From the NCBI RefSeq assembly GCF_018143015.1, contig NC_054758.1:21792501-21856500 (forward strand): a stretch of DNA of 64,000 nt, read 5' to 3'. Of the stretch, positions 1-11,741 are shown one piece after another. The stretch comes from Lytechinus variegatus. Its lineage: Eukaryota > Echinodermata > Echinoidea > Temnopleuroida > Toxopneustidae. The position numbers and the translations under genes are program-made. Positions within the stretch are counted from its first letter, which is position 1. Each line of letters opens with the position of its first letter. Under the pieces are notes generated by a model that was given only the letters and a program-made list of their open reading frames with translations, did no database searches and was not told the DNA's origin.

Positions 1-747
1 AATCCAACATTTTAAATGTTGGGTAGAACCATTTAAAGTGGTAAATGCAACATTTGGAAAATGTCGCTCCTCCTGCCTTTCAGAGGTTGAGTTAGCATTT
101 CTGTTTTTTAGAGTGTAAATTCCACCTTTCACTGTACTTGCACATTGATATATTGTACGTATATAGGTGTACTTCTGAGTGCGACAAATTTTGATATATT
201 TTTATGAACAGCTGGATACGTATAATCACTTGTAAAGCAAAATTTTAATTGTGCTTATGACTTTTGTCTTTATGGCAACACATTGGTTTGGTAAGCCTTG
301 AACACAGATTTTGGCTTTAATAGACTTCACGACATTATTCTTTACACTTTATATAATGGAAACATATGAACCTCGTCGTAAATCTTAAATGTACAAGATA
401 CATGATTTTTTTTCTTTTCTCCCCTTTTTACATAAAATTGAACTCATGTTTAGTAATAATTCATATTTTCTATATTGATTATTTGGTATAGCATGGTTCA
501 TTCATCTTCTGGGCTATTTTACAATATTTTGATCATGAAAGTCTCGCTCACCAAAGATAATTGAATCTCTTTTTTAAAAAGTAATCTCTTGGTGATTTTG
601 GTCACCTATCTGTTTCATGCATTGTTAGATAAATACAACAATATGAAGGAAATTCCATTGCTGTAAGTCCTGAATGGCACAGATAGTTCAACGCTCCTAA
701 TTTTCTTTTTTTTTGTTACATTCAGTTTGACATTTCTTCTAGCTACC

Positions 748-946
748 CAGGCCGAACAGGTGCGGGACTGGAGACTACGTCACACGTGATTATATTGTGT
801 ATTGCAGACGTCACTGCTGTCTCCGATATATGGATATCAATGTCGGAGGATTTCCCGCGCTAATTTTCCCGCGCAAATTTCCCGCGCGAATTAGCCAAAT
901 TAATCTCCTTGCAGGCGTCAGTCTCCTGTCACGCTTGCACGGCCTG
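748..946. mobile_element. Small MITE-like element with imperfect terminal inverted repeats
   Basis: The ends begin CAGGCCG and finish CGGCCTG, and the inner arms (CAGGTGCGGGAC...GGAGACT against AGTCTCC...GCTTGCACGG) pair imperfectly over about 30 bp. There is no coding capacity. The interior carries three closely spaced TTTCCCGCGC motifs at 851, 865 and 878. No clear target-site duplication is visible, so the superfamily is not assigned. Confidence 0.45.
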
Positions 947-2786
947 ATTTAAAACAGTCACTGAGTAATTCAGAAGTGTATTATTGTGTCAATAATGGTA
1001 CCACCTTGCACCGATTAGTTACGATACAAATATTTTCTCGTGATTAACCTAAAATCTCGATCTTTTCCCATCTGTTTATGCAAAACACTGTCCCGATATT
1101 CCTTTGAAGAATTTGCTTCGATTCACGCCTCAAACTGGCACCATTTGGTTAGATAAGTCATTTGTCTACATGATAAAGGAGGGACTCTCTCCCTCCCAAA
1201 TATTTCAATTAACGCTAAATAGATCAGTGCGTGCACACCATGACCATTGTGAACCAGGGTCTTCAGGCAGTTAGTATCATTGCAGCTGTATTCACATTAT
1301 TTGTATTAACTCTTCTTTCCTTCCCACATATTTTGCCCTCAGGCTCATACCAATCTGGAATTCGTTCAGGATTATTTTTTTACAATATATTAGGGACGGG
1401 TCCAAGAGATTAACACCATTACATTTCACATTCACTGGTTATTTTATGATCCTTCCTTTTGAAACTATATTCTTTTTAAACGCTCCTATCATGAGGAATT
1501 GATTTCGAGCCCAATGCGCAGAAGACTTTAATCCTCCTTATAATAGAGGGTAGCCTCCATACGATCCCTCGCATCACTGCAACCTATATTACGCACAGTT
1601 AGTACTTCATACATTCACTCTGGGTCATGACCCATCATGGTCGTTTGGCAACATTTCTAGGTTCTGAACATGCCAAATCGACAAATCACTCGAAAAATCT
1701 GATTTGAATTCGAATTCCCGAGCATAGGCGGTATGTGTGAGCCCCCCCCCCCCTCAACTTTTTTCTAAAACCGTGTACAAAAACGTAAAAATAACCATAT
1801 GATTGTGATTTTTTTTGCATGGTCAGCCCCCCGCCCCACTTAGAAAACCGTTCCGCGGCGCCTGTGTGTCCTTGGTGACTTGTCAATCAAGCCACCTTAC
1901 CACAATTTTAGTGAAACTGGAATTCACCTCCAGAGTAGAATTTGAATTCGTGATTGTGATTAGCGTTCGTGATTCTAGTTTGGTATAAACGTGCTAAAAA
2001 TGGTCGTTAGCCTTATTTTTCATTACGATTATTTTACCGTGTGAAAGGGTGGTAAAAAGTTTAATTTACCAGAAATTAGAATGCGAATTGAAAATCCAAA
2101 TTAGATTACTAATCACTCAAATATTTCCGGTGAATAAATATTAAACATGGTACTTCATTTTTAAGATAGTTAAAAAAATGAAAGAAAATAATAAAATTTA
2201 AATTTGCCTACCTTCATCATCTCCGGCTTCTAATTATTTTACTTTGTTTAATTCGTCCCGTCTTCTCCTTCTTCTTTGCCTTCTTTTTCTTTTTTTCTTT
2301 CTTCTTCTTCTTCTACTTCTTTTTTTTGTTTTCTTCTTATTCTTCAGTATTTTCTTCTTCGTCTTCTGCTCATTGTCTCTGTTTCCTTTTCCTCTTTTTA
2401 TCCTCCTCCTTTTCCCTTCTCTCTCATTTATTTCATCAAAACAAACCCAATTCCCTGTTTATATACAGTATATTTTATTTATAAGTGATTTAAGTGTGAG
2501 CTCCCCCATGTATTTATCTTCTCTTGTATTTTGTTACCCCTTATATCAATCTTACCTTTCCTTCTCCATTTGTTGGTATCCATGCATGTTTATACCCTTT
2601 GGTCCAGCATATCTGCGTTTTTCTTCCCCTGGTAATGAGTAGAACGTCATGGAGGAAGAATAGGCATCTTTAATCTAAATATAAGAAGGGGAATGAAAAG
2701 CACATTTTTGTCGAAGTTATATGATGTTCCTTAAGGAACCATACTGTCACCATTGCTTTTTAAGGTTCATAAATTAAAAAAATGAA

Positions 2787-2855
2787 CCCATTGTGGCTCA
2801 GTTGATAAGTCTCCGGCCTTTGAAACAAAAGATCTGGGGTTCAAAACTCACCGCA
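2787..2855 (+). repeat. Degenerate tRNA-derived SINE head
   Basis: An A-box-like TGGCTCAGTTGA near 2794 is followed about 45 bp later by a B-box-like GGTTCAAAACT. The spacing is that of a tRNA-derived RNA polymerase III promoter. The B box departs from the consensus and no full cloverleaf forms, so this reads as an old SINE rather than a tRNA gene. Confidence 0.5.
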
Positions 2856-3202
2856 GCACTCGCGTCCTTTGGCAACAACCTCTCTGCGCACTTCGATGCA
2901 ACAGTTAGTTTTGCAGAGAACACATTAAAAAAGTTTTTTTTAAAAACCAGCAATAAGTGCACCTACAAGGAGAACAAATTATTTACCGGTTTCTTTGTTC
3001 GATAGGTCAGGTTCCAAAGTTTCATCCCGTATCTTTACATTTTCTTGAAGTGAATTATTTACGCCACAGTCATGGGAGTGGGCATCGTAAGAAAGAGGAC
3101 GGTTCGTGGTGCGTGCGACGGTATAGTAACTTAATTAGTAGTAGATAAAATTGTTTAAATGCTCGAGCGTCCGATCAGGGTAGCAGTTCAAAGTGCTGTG
3201 TT

Positions 3203-3233
3203 TTTATCGTTATTATTATCATTAGTAGTAGTA

Positions 3234-3275
<42 letters not shown>

Positions 3276-3330
3276 TTAATATTAGTTTTATGATTATTAT
3301 CATTATTACTATTGTTATCATCGTTATTAT
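3203..3330. repeat. Trinucleotide microsatellite (TAG/TAT)n
   Basis: An interrupted run of AGT/TAG and ATT triplets. It produces poly-leucine or poly-threonine ORFs in several minus-strand frames; none is a gene. Confidence 0.85.
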
Positions 3331-3455
3331 TTTCATACCGTTCGAGTGCTCCGAGATCATATATATACATCACACAACCCTTTCTTAATATCAAAATATG
3401 CATAATAATTCAGTCGGAAAACCAACCAATGTTCCAAATAAAGTTATACCCTTAC

Positions 3456-3614
3456 CTTTTGAACTGGTATCCCGACGTTCTCCAAGTACATGAACCCAAT
3501 GGTAGTAAGAGCTTGATGGACTTCATCAATAAGCTTCTGAAACCTTTCTGGATCTGGGCTCTCGCGATCCAGACTGTACGCTGAAAAATCAATTATAGGT
3601 ACTTCGTCCATCAT
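3456..3614 (-). CDS. Exon 1 of a 2-oxoglutarate/Fe(II) dioxygenase (isopenicillin-N-synthase-like), gene 1
   Basis: This exon encodes 53 residues in phase 0, starting at two adjacent ATGs (3614-3612 or 3611-3609) and ending at a good donor (AAAG|GTAAGG in minus-strand sense). It matches the N-terminal half-domain of the non-haem dioxygenase family: a VPIIDFSAYS strand, a helix with PERFQKLIDEV, then TTIGFMYLENVGIP. Known enzymes of the family oxidise small molecules using Fe(II) and 2-oxoglutarate; the substrate here is unknown. The catalytic residues lie in later exons, which must be at lower coordinates, outside the window. It cannot be the missing 5' exon of the gene at 49-63 kb, because on the minus strand that would lie above 63 kb. 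The two are therefore probably head-to-tail paralogues. It could also be a stranded exon copy. Confidence 0.75.
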
Positions 3615-4033
3615 GCCCAAAGTAGATCAGAGTATCCTCGCCCGAACAATGCCGAAGTGAGTGTCTTTTTGCCAGTCAGTGACTCAATCGTACAAAAGAT
3701 TAGACGAAGATATTGTTTGTGAGACGATTCTTGATCGTGGGTCCCCGGTTTGATGAAAGATCGACCAATGTAGTTACAACGCTAAACCCAATGGCATACG
3801 ATCGGTCGGTTCGAAATCGGTTTCGTAACATGTGGATGAACCGGCGCATATAGAACAAATGATGAGTGCGTATGTATAGACCAATTTCACAACGTGAGAG
3901 GGCAGCAGACTGGTCGCCATGCTGCGGTGGGCGAATCAACTTTTATAGTACACAAGTCAATAGGGTATTTGGTACATTCGTTCGATTTTTTTTTATTTTG
4001 AACCAATTGAGCAGATTTCTTGTAAAATTCACA
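3615..4033. other. 5' flank of dioxygenase gene 1
   Basis: Upstream (minus-strand sense) of the exon 1 ATG. No convincing TATA box or CpG cluster was identified by eye, and no other gene is seen. Short ORFs in both directions overlap here without family resemblance. Confidence 0.4.
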
Positions 4034-4234
4034 ATGAGCATTAATCGGAGAAGTTCAGGTCGCAGCTGTGCTGTGTTCAATTGCCACAACAAGTGGAGAA
4101 AGCTTCAGGATTGGAAGCAAAGTGAATGTGAAATTCACTCGCCTTGGACTTATGAAGCCTGTTTGTGTGTGAAGCCGTACTCCCTGCATAGATTTCCAGG
4201 CCGTGATGAAGGAATGCGTCGCCAGTGGATCTCT
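4034..4234 (+). pseudogene. THAP-type zinc-finger domain fragment
   Basis: From the ATG at 4034 the reading frame gives about 66 residues with THAP-domain hallmarks: a C-x4-C pair (SCAVFNCHN), a long spacer, then LHRFPGRDE and MRRQWI, as in the second half of the THAP DNA-binding fold. Resemblance stops abruptly at the CT-rich tract after 4234, before the C-x2-H zinc ligands. It is thus a truncated first exon. THAP domains occur both in transposases and in host factors derived from them. With no downstream exon visible, a transposon remnant is the simplest reading. Confidence 0.6.
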
Positions 4235-4320
4235 CTTCCCCTTCCTCCTTTATCCTTCCTCTCAGTTTTATTCTCTTGCCTTGCCCCCTCCTTTTGGATA
4301 CTTTTTGGCCTGCATAAAAT

Positions 4321-4397
4321 GTGGTGGTGGTGGTTTTTTTTTGTGGGGGGGAGGGAGGGGGGATTTGTTTGATCATGCTTAGGTGGAAATATCAGTC

Positions 4398-4433
<36 letters not shown>

Positions 4434-4655
4434 TATCCCTCTCACTATCCCCTTCTCTGTATTACACTATCCCTCTCTCTCCCCCTCTCTCACACACTCT
4501 CTCGCTAGCTCCCCCCCCCCTCTCTCTCACTATACCCCCCCCCCTTTTCTCACTATTCCCCTCTTCCCTCTCACTATCCCCCTCCTCTCACACATACTCT
4601 CTCCCCCTTCTCCCCTCTCTCATCCTCTCTCTTATCCTCTCTCTCTCACTCTATG
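4321..4655. repeat. Low-complexity GT/CT/CA-rich tract
   Basis: Runs of (TGG)n, (CT)n, (CA)n and C homopolymers. It forces long artificial serine/leucine/proline ORFs. No other content. Confidence 0.9.
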
Positions 4656-7518
4656 TCTCGTTCACTCTCCCGCTACTCTAACACAATACTAGCAACAAGA
4701 AGTGAGCTCCCTGATGAAAACCAACAGCGATTCTTGGTCATCATCAACTCACTTTTACTGACAAAACTAAGGGGAAAAGGTAGCCAAAGTTCAAAAATTC
4801 ATCATACCTTCATCGGTCAGATATGGCCATTGTCTTACATCGTCTACCCAGGTGTCCATGCTTCATTTTATTGATTTATGATGAAGTTAATGACACAATA
4901 TCAGAGTTTATCTGTAATCTTTCATTGAATTTGTACACAGAGCCAATCGCGAGCAGCGCACTTGCACACCGCAGCAATGGCGTCGCCGATAGAGGGCCAA
5001 ATACATAAACCGGCCGTGAAATTGGTCTATAGCGGCCTTTCAATAAATTCGGAATTTCGCCTATCATGCTTATGGATGGTGTCAAGTTTTAAGCTACAAA
5101 AATCTACTCTGCGGAGGAAATCACCCCCCCCCCTGGCGGGTTCCACCCGGTAAATACAAATACGGGGAAAAGAAAGAAAGAAAGAAAGAAAGATCAAAGA
5201 AAGAAAGAAAGAAAGGGAAAGAAAATGAAGAAAAAAAAAGAAATGGGGATGGAAGCTAAAGGAAAGAGAAAACTAGAACATAATAAGGGAAAAGTGAATA
5301 TAGCGGGGAAAGGAAGGAAAGAGAAACATACGAGAAAGAACAAAATTATCCTGAAAGACTAATACATTAGCATGATAAGTAAGACAGGGAAATAAATTAA
5401 AAGATGAAAAACATGGCACGGGAAAGAAGGGCGGGGAAAAGGAGAAACAAACGGGGGAAAATGAAGATAGAATTGAATGATCCAAAAGCTAATTTGGACA
5501 ACAAAGGAAAATGAAAAGAGGACACGATCGGGCTGTCAATGATTTAAAATAAAGAACGGGAATAATGGATGACATATAACATTGTGTATGAAGCCTATTA
5601 AAGCTTGCAAAATTTTATGCAATAAGCAGGTCTCAATCAGGGCAATAAACCTCCTTAGCCATCTTTATTTTGGCTAAATCTCGAAAGCTACCGCGGGGGC
5701 TTTTCCCCCAGACCCCATGTAGTAGGGGCTCTTCATCTGTAATTTTCAAAGGGCTCTATAACCCCCCCCCCCCCTTCCTGTGTGGATTCTTCCTGCATTA
5801 AGCTTTACGTAGAAGCATTGGCTTACGGGGGATGCTTGTTCCACAGCCAGGGGGAATTAAAAGAAAGCGAAGGAGGCAACGAAATTAAATGAATGAAAAA
5901 CAATGAAATAAATGTTATTTGCTGAATATAATGTAAAATCTATAACATAATTAGAATTCAATTTCAAAAGGCAAAAAAAATCTGTCTTGCTTCGCTCGCT
6001 GGCAACTATCTACAAATTTCCCCACATTTATTATGTTGTTCCCCCTCAACATTATTACGCAACTGAGTTGAAGTAATGTGTTGGGTAAAAGCTATACATT
6101 TACACACGATTTGATTAAGAATAGCACTAGCATACAAATGGAAGGTAGGTTTGGGCAATGACCCCCAAAAGTTCTATAACCATGAACAAAAAAGAAAAAC
6201 GAAAAGTGTAAAATATGATTTTATAAATATCATGTTAAAATCTATCTCAAAGTTAGACAATTATGATTTTTTTCCTCGCTCGCTTCGCTCGTTCAGGACT
6301 TATATTAACCAGGTTTTTGCCACAAACGCCATAGTTATGCCGCATAAAGTTTGCCTCAATTCTCGCACAAGATCATTAACAAATCCTTTTCACGGCGATG
6401 TACAGAAAATACAAAGCGAAATGGAAAGAGAGAATGGTGGAAAATATAACATCATTTTCTTATCGTTATGTCAAAATTTGATCTTTTTAGATAAAAATGT
6501 TGAATTTTTGACTCGCTCGCAACATTTTTTTAGAATATATTTTGCTCGATACGCCATATCTGCCCCCCCAAAAAATTGCCTCATTTCGCCATTTCCAATT
6601 CATACCATGATGACCGAGAATTTTTTGGCTCCTGACACCCCCTCCCCCCCCGGTCAGCGACCCCTATTATGCCCCGGCCTGCAGTTAACATTAGAGTTTT
6701 AACGGCTATAAGTTTAATGCAAACATTTTAACACAAATTCATTTTTTAAATTATTGTTATCATAAACAATCTGTGATAAAGTTGTTTTATCTGTTTTTAT
6801 TATAGCAAATTAAAATAAATCACAAAATTACAAATGATTACTTGGTGATTGCAAATCACATAAACACAAGTTATTTACACAAAAAAGACAAAATAACAAC
6901 CATAATACTAAAAAAAAAACCTACCCACTCCCCCAACCCCAAAAAAGGAATGTGGCAAAGTGATGACTTAATATCAGTGTTATCTCAACAAAGATAGGTA
7001 ATTTGGCAAGTAAATTAGACAAAACAAAATATACAAGCTATGATTATGAAATGGTTTCCCAACAACTATTCATAGGATTTTAAAAAACACAACTGGTTAT
7101 CCAAGACGAAATCATTATGGAGGTTTTTAAACGAACAAGTATATCAAGGAAACTGCGATACAAGTTGAATCTGTGATCGAAGCAATGAGTTTAAACGCCA
7201 CAAAAAAGACAAGTTCATAACATGCAGAGGAAGGGTCCTACAATTTACCGTCACTATTTATGCTTTATGAATTATTGATTGATATTCTTGTGAAACATAT
7301 AGGCCTTTGGACTCTATATCTCGATTAAATATTGACATTATCGACATCATGTTAAATGATCTTAGTTGAGAAAGTTCATTTCCCACATTCGTGAGTGTTC
7401 GTACACAATTTATGGAGGAAATGACAAAACATCAGAGTAGAAAGCATAATACGAAAAATACAAAGACTAATTTGACCGAAAATTAATCTCGTACACATTC
7501 AAGATTAAAAAAAAAATC
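4656..7518. other. Non-coding repeat mosaic including a (GAAA)n microsatellite
   Basis: No gene recognised. 5165-5260 is a GAAA-type microsatellite. 5640-5800 and 5990-6700 contain C-run and 'cgcttcgctcg' words typical of dispersed invertebrate repeats. The 183-codon ORF at 6151-6702 runs through this repeat and shows no protein family pattern. Confidence 0.6.
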
Positions 7519-8290
7519 TTTAAAATGTTGGGCAACATACTGTACACATAACAATTGGAAAAAAAACTTTATCCAATTCTGGGTAGTTTTAAACCAATAA
7601 TCTGTGCTTTGGGTGAAAACTACACAGTATTGGTTGAAAACTACCCAAAGTTGGATCCGGGGGGTGGGGCACTTACATTGACGAGTGGATACCATGCGCG
7701 ACCAAAAAAAAAACACGTAAAAAGGATGTCTTTTTCACGATAGGGCACGTTACGTATTACGTAACGTGATAAGGGTGTCAAAAACACAAAAATAAAAAAA
7801 AAATAAAAAAGGGTATCTAAATTATTTCGCTAGGAAAATTACGTGTTTAGGGTCGAATTTGCGGGGATGATAAAACAAAATTAAAATGTTTTATAAAGGA
7901 TGTCCTTTTTGCCCCAACACTTCGTGTTTAGAGTCCGATTTGAGCGAGGTGTAGAAGGTGGGGTCGTACTAAACCAAATAAGGTAAAGCCGACGACCGAA
8001 GGACCCGTAACAATAAAACATTCCTGTACTTGTTTAGGGGTTCATTTCAGGGAATATTTGCCAAGAGTGTCGTTTTGTTTCCAATACTTGTTAAGGGTAG
8101 GGTTTCACACACCAATACTTGTTAAGGGGTGCATTTTCAGAATATGGAAATTACGTGTTTAGGGTGCTTTTTAAGACCCCATGGTCGCGCATGGTATCCA
8201 CTCCTGAATGGAAGTGCCCCCCCCCCGGAGTTGGATAATTGATTAAACCAATTGTTGTGTGGACAGTATATGTTGCCCAACCTTTTAAGA
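7519..8290. mobile_element. Outer MITE with ~40-bp inverted repeats
   Basis: The left end (taaaatgttgggcaacata then acaattgg) recurs inverted at the right end (ccaattgttgtgtggacag then ttgcccaacctttta). The arms are about 40 bp and imperfect. The element has no ORF and is split by a second inverted-repeat element at 7659-8228. Confidence 0.6.
7659..8228. mobile_element. Inner MITE nested in the first
   Basis: The inverted repeats start with a G run, then GGCACTTAC, then GTGGATACCATGCGCGACCA; the right end carries the complement (TGGTCGCGCATGGTATCCAC...GAAGTGCC and a C run). The interior repeats short words such as acttgttaaggg and tacgtgttta. Related words reappear at 44545-44670 beside the right end of foldback copy C, so the family is dispersed. 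Non-autonomous, no coding capacity. Confidence 0.65.
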
Positions 8291-9680
8291 GTGTAGCCAG
8301 TTGCACATTAATAATGCATAATTCAAAAATTTTGAATGGATATAATATTCAATTAATATATTCAATTTAAAAAGAATTATCTCGCTTAACACTGATCTTG
8401 AGCTGTACATGTAGATTTTTAGGAAAATATTTATTTACGTGTACCATAAAATATAAATTGTATTTCTATCATGGCCATATGGTGCCATACGACAAAAGGT
8501 CATCGTTCTAGCAGTAAATTTTGTTGAACTATTATGATAAAATAACACGGCTCATAAACTTAATAATGTGCATGAGCCCTTCTTTATCGCATGATTAGGG
8601 GGTGGTTGATTACAAATTGCAACCTATTTAATTTCATTTCCAATCAATCACAGATTATTCAATTATTTCATTGTCGCGGGTGATCGACATACGGCCTCAA
8701 AATGAAAAAAAAATGGGAGACTCGGGGAATTCACATTCAAATGCATAATACCGAGTAGGATCGAAGTGGATTTAATGTTATCCCTATGATCTTTGGACAC
8801 TCTCAAATTGGGTAGTTTCCTTGATCAGTGTTAACTTGACACCCAAAGAAAGGGGTACCCCCCCCCCTTCCTCCCCCTTTCTTTTCCCCTCCACCTCCCC
8901 TCCTCTCTCTGAGAAAGGTAAAATTCAAGTTTGGAAATGTTAGATCGATTTCTACACTAACCTTATTTGCGTTACAAACACTTAACATCAACACTAACAC
9001 TGGTCAGATTTTAATCACATTTTTCTTCATCACTTTGAACCATGATTTACGTCATCAATACCTTACCAACACTTACACAGAACTCGAGTCACAAGTTAAT
9101 CTTCAGCACGTTGATTTCCGAGATGAAATAAAAGATACAGAGGAGACCAGTTTTCTGAATACCATCCACGGTCTTCAAGTAAATTTAGTTGGCCTAGTTT
9201 AATACAATGTGGGCTAAACCCGTTTGGTCTACTTCCAATTTGGTCTACTTGCTATGTTCAGTCTACCCTACTTGGTCTGACACAAACTACTCTAATTATC
9301 ATTTGATACACAGTTAGACTAACTCTCACTTGGTCTACTCAATATCTTTACCATATCAAACATAAATTTGATCATAACCATGGAAACTATTAAGTATTGT
9401 TTAATAAGGTAGATTATTCGGCAAGCCATTAGACAGAATAAATGATTCACTGCAAAACACCAGTGTTGACGCCACCGTCCGGTATCTATATCAGAAAGAC
9501 TGTTCAATGGTAAATCACGGGGTCAAACGTATTTAGGGTATGTTTTTTTTTCAAAGTTCTGTTTTATAAGACTAGCCAAAATTGTTATGGTATACATGTA
9601 TGTGTTTTCAAAAAGCTTTCCCCCCCCCCCCCGAGGCTTTTTCCTCATTGTTTCTGAAGTGCTCGGGCCGAGACAAACTT
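8291..9680. other. Non-coding DNA, nothing recognised
   Basis: AT-rich sequence with a C/T-rich tract near 8857-8910, a 'ttggtctact' word repeated near 9215-9340, and a C run at 9620. No gene or complete element was found. Confidence 0.5.
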
Positions 9681-9682
9681 TA

Positions 9683-10836
9683 GTCCAGGATAGGCCCCAT
9701 AGAAACTTGACCAAACCTTGTTTTTTTATATATACAATATTTTTTGATGGTTTCTTGTCAATTCGAGGGTGCTGATTACGGATCTGGATGATGCCACTCG
9801 TGTAACCTTGAGCATTTTCCGCAAATTGGCAAAATCCAAAATGGCCGCCAAAATATGCAAATTACCCATGAAAATCCTAAAATTGTCCGAACATTGGCTA
9901 TGGAATGCATAAAAGCGTGTGGCAGGAGTAAAATACACTCTGAAAAAATAATTGTTGACAAAATACTTATTTTCCTGATATTCAAAATGGCCGCCATAGT
10001 CCATTGTATACTCTATTATGTACAATATAAATAGGGAAAACCAATTTTCACAAAAATGAGCACTAACCCGCAAAAAATTGCAATGTATGAACGAAGTAAT
10101 ATATGCAAATCATCATTACTAAAGAGATATATCATTTATTATGTCATAAATGGGAACATTTCTGTATTTTGATATCTAAAATGGCACCACTGGCCCAAAC
10201 AGTATTGCGTACAATGGCAATGGGGGCCGAAAAAATTCACAAGAGTGATCACAGAAATGCATATTATTAAGATTCAACGAGTGAAATATTGACTAAAAAC
10301 ATAATTGTTAACGAAATATATTATTAATATGTCATGTATGTGATGAATGTTGTATTTTGATATTCAAAATGGCTGCCAAAGGCCCTAAAAGTATTATCCA
10401 CAATGAGAAAGTGGGCAAAGAAATCACAAGAGTAATCACTAAAATGCATATATGTGTGATAAATTAATGAGATACTGTTTAAAAACATATTTTCTAACGA
10501 AATATATCATTCGGGTTTAAAGTGTGTGTTAAATACTGTATTTTTACTTTCAAAATGGCCGCCAGAGATATTAACAGTATTATGCACAATGCAAAGGGGC
10601 AAACCAATATTCACAGGAGTGAGCACAATAAATGCAGGTATTAGTGATCTATGAGTAAAATATTGTCTGAAAGCATAATTTCTATTAAGCAGTTAAGAGA
10701 TATCATTTATTCTGCCAGTTTGGTGATAAATACTGTTATTGGAAAGTCAAAATGGCCGCTACAGGCCCTTACGATATTATGCACGATATGAATGGGAACA
10801 AATTATTTCACCAGAATTTGGCTTTGCTTGGCCAGA
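9683..10836. repeat. Left arm of copy A: degenerate ~190-bp tandem units
   Basis: A motif close to TTCAAAATGGCCGCC recurs at about 9837, 9984, 10178, 10366, 10552 and 10749, giving a period mostly of 186-197 bp. Each unit also carries words such as TATTATGCACAATG, CACAAGAGTGA and AACGAAATATATCATT. The minus-strand ORFs of 73-135 codons here are by-products of the repeat. Confidence 0.85.
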
Positions 10837-10840
10837 TGGT

Positions 10841-11110
10841 GCCAGGTAAAATTGGCAGAGGTAATAATGGCATAGGTAAAAAATGGCAGAGGTAAAAATG
10901 GCAGAAGTAAAAATGGCAGAGGTAAAAATGGCAGATACTGAGGTAAAAATGGCAGAAGTAAAAATGGCAGAGGTAATAATGGCATAGGTAAAAAATGGCA
11001 GAGGTAAAAATGGCAGAGGTAAAAATGGCAGAGGTAATAATGGCAGAGGTAAAAATGGCAGAGGTAAGAACAGCAGATAAAAAGAGCAGACACTGGCAGA
11101 GGTATAAATG
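10841..11110. repeat. 15-bp minisatellite, copy A
   Basis: Tandem units close to GGTAAAAATGGCAGA, with variants GGTAATAATGGCAGA and GGTAAAAAATGGCAT. On the minus strand this produces long LPLPFLPLP-type ORFs that are not genes. Confidence 0.95.
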
Positions 11111-11385
11111 ACAAGAGGTAAAAATGGAAGAAGTGACAATAGCAGAGGTAAAAGTGGCCGAGGTACACTATTAGAAAAAACAGTAGATTCTACAGAAGAA
11201 AAATTTAAAAAACAGGTTTTACAGAAAAAAACTAATAATTTTGAAGATTATAATAACAGGAGGGTTTTCCACAATTTTTCTACAATTTTACAGAACAGAT
11301 ATGTTTTTAAAAAGGGGAAAACAATTTTATTACAATAAATTTGTATCGGTACATGCACAAAATACCAATTTTCTTTAAGTCTATA

Positions 11386-11391
11386 CACATG
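11386..11391. other. Unoccupied Polinton target site (CACATG) in copy A
   Basis: The sequence around it (ctata-CACATG-catgcatg) equals the joined left flank (up to 18926) and right flank (from 39999) of the Polinton in copy C, with only one copy of CACATG. It is the paralogous pre-insertion site and fixes the element boundaries. Confidence 0.95.
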
Positions 11392-11741
11392 CATGCATGT
11401 AGGATTACACAGTGCAGTAGCTAATTACCAAGAGGGTGCTGCTTATGGTGTACAAAATACCCAACAGCACTTCCGCGTTATGACCATCAAGCCGTCTATA
11501 TCATATTGGATGCAATAGTAAAGAAGGTTCAAGGTCTTCTTTTATGCAAAGAATCTGAACCAGACGGTACCCCTCGATCGGCTCCAAATTGGTTTACCAG
11601 TCAAGATTATTATTGATTTTCATAATCAGTTACATATTCAGTGCCAAACCTGGGAATGCATGCTTATTGTCATTCAAATATTTAACAAGAATAGTACAGA
11701 CAACATTACGACATTACAAACTAGGTCATAATATTCAATCA

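Larger units (their letters stand above)
1..3455. other. Repeat-rich non-coding DNA, probably first intron of dioxygenase gene 1
   Basis: No exon or conserved ORF is recognised here. If the exon at 3456-3614 belongs to a live gene on the minus strand, this stretch is its first intron. It holds a small inverted-repeat element (748-946), C-homopolymer-bearing repeats near 1740 and 1830, a T/C-rich tract (2270-2420) that gives long spurious ORFs, and a tRNA-like SINE head near 2790. I looked for the second dioxygenase exon on the minus strand and did not find it. Confidence 0.5.

Noticed and set aside
2244..2642. 132-codon ORF rich in leucine and phenylalanine
   Set aside because: Produced by a T/C-rich low-complexity tract; not a membrane protein gene.
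3175..3403. Poly-leucine and poly-threonine ORFs
   Set aside because: Trinucleotide microsatellite read in different frames.
4401..4650. Possible CRISPR or regular array in the CT/CA tract
   Set aside because: Simple-sequence DNA without spacer structure; the genome is eukaryotic.
6151..6702. 183-codon ORF
   Set aside because: Runs through dispersed repeat DNA with 'cgcttcgctcg' words; no start context or family pattern.
9726..10073. 115- to 135-codon minus-strand ORFs repeated at 14183-14590 and 17307-17654
   Set aside because: They repeat only because the foldback arms repeat. Codon content is that of the AT-rich units, and frames break between copies.
10777..11168. Long minus-strand ORFs of LPLPFLPLP type (also at 18358-18923 and 42410-42595)
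   Set aside because: The 15-bp period of the minisatellite keeps several frames open; no protein.
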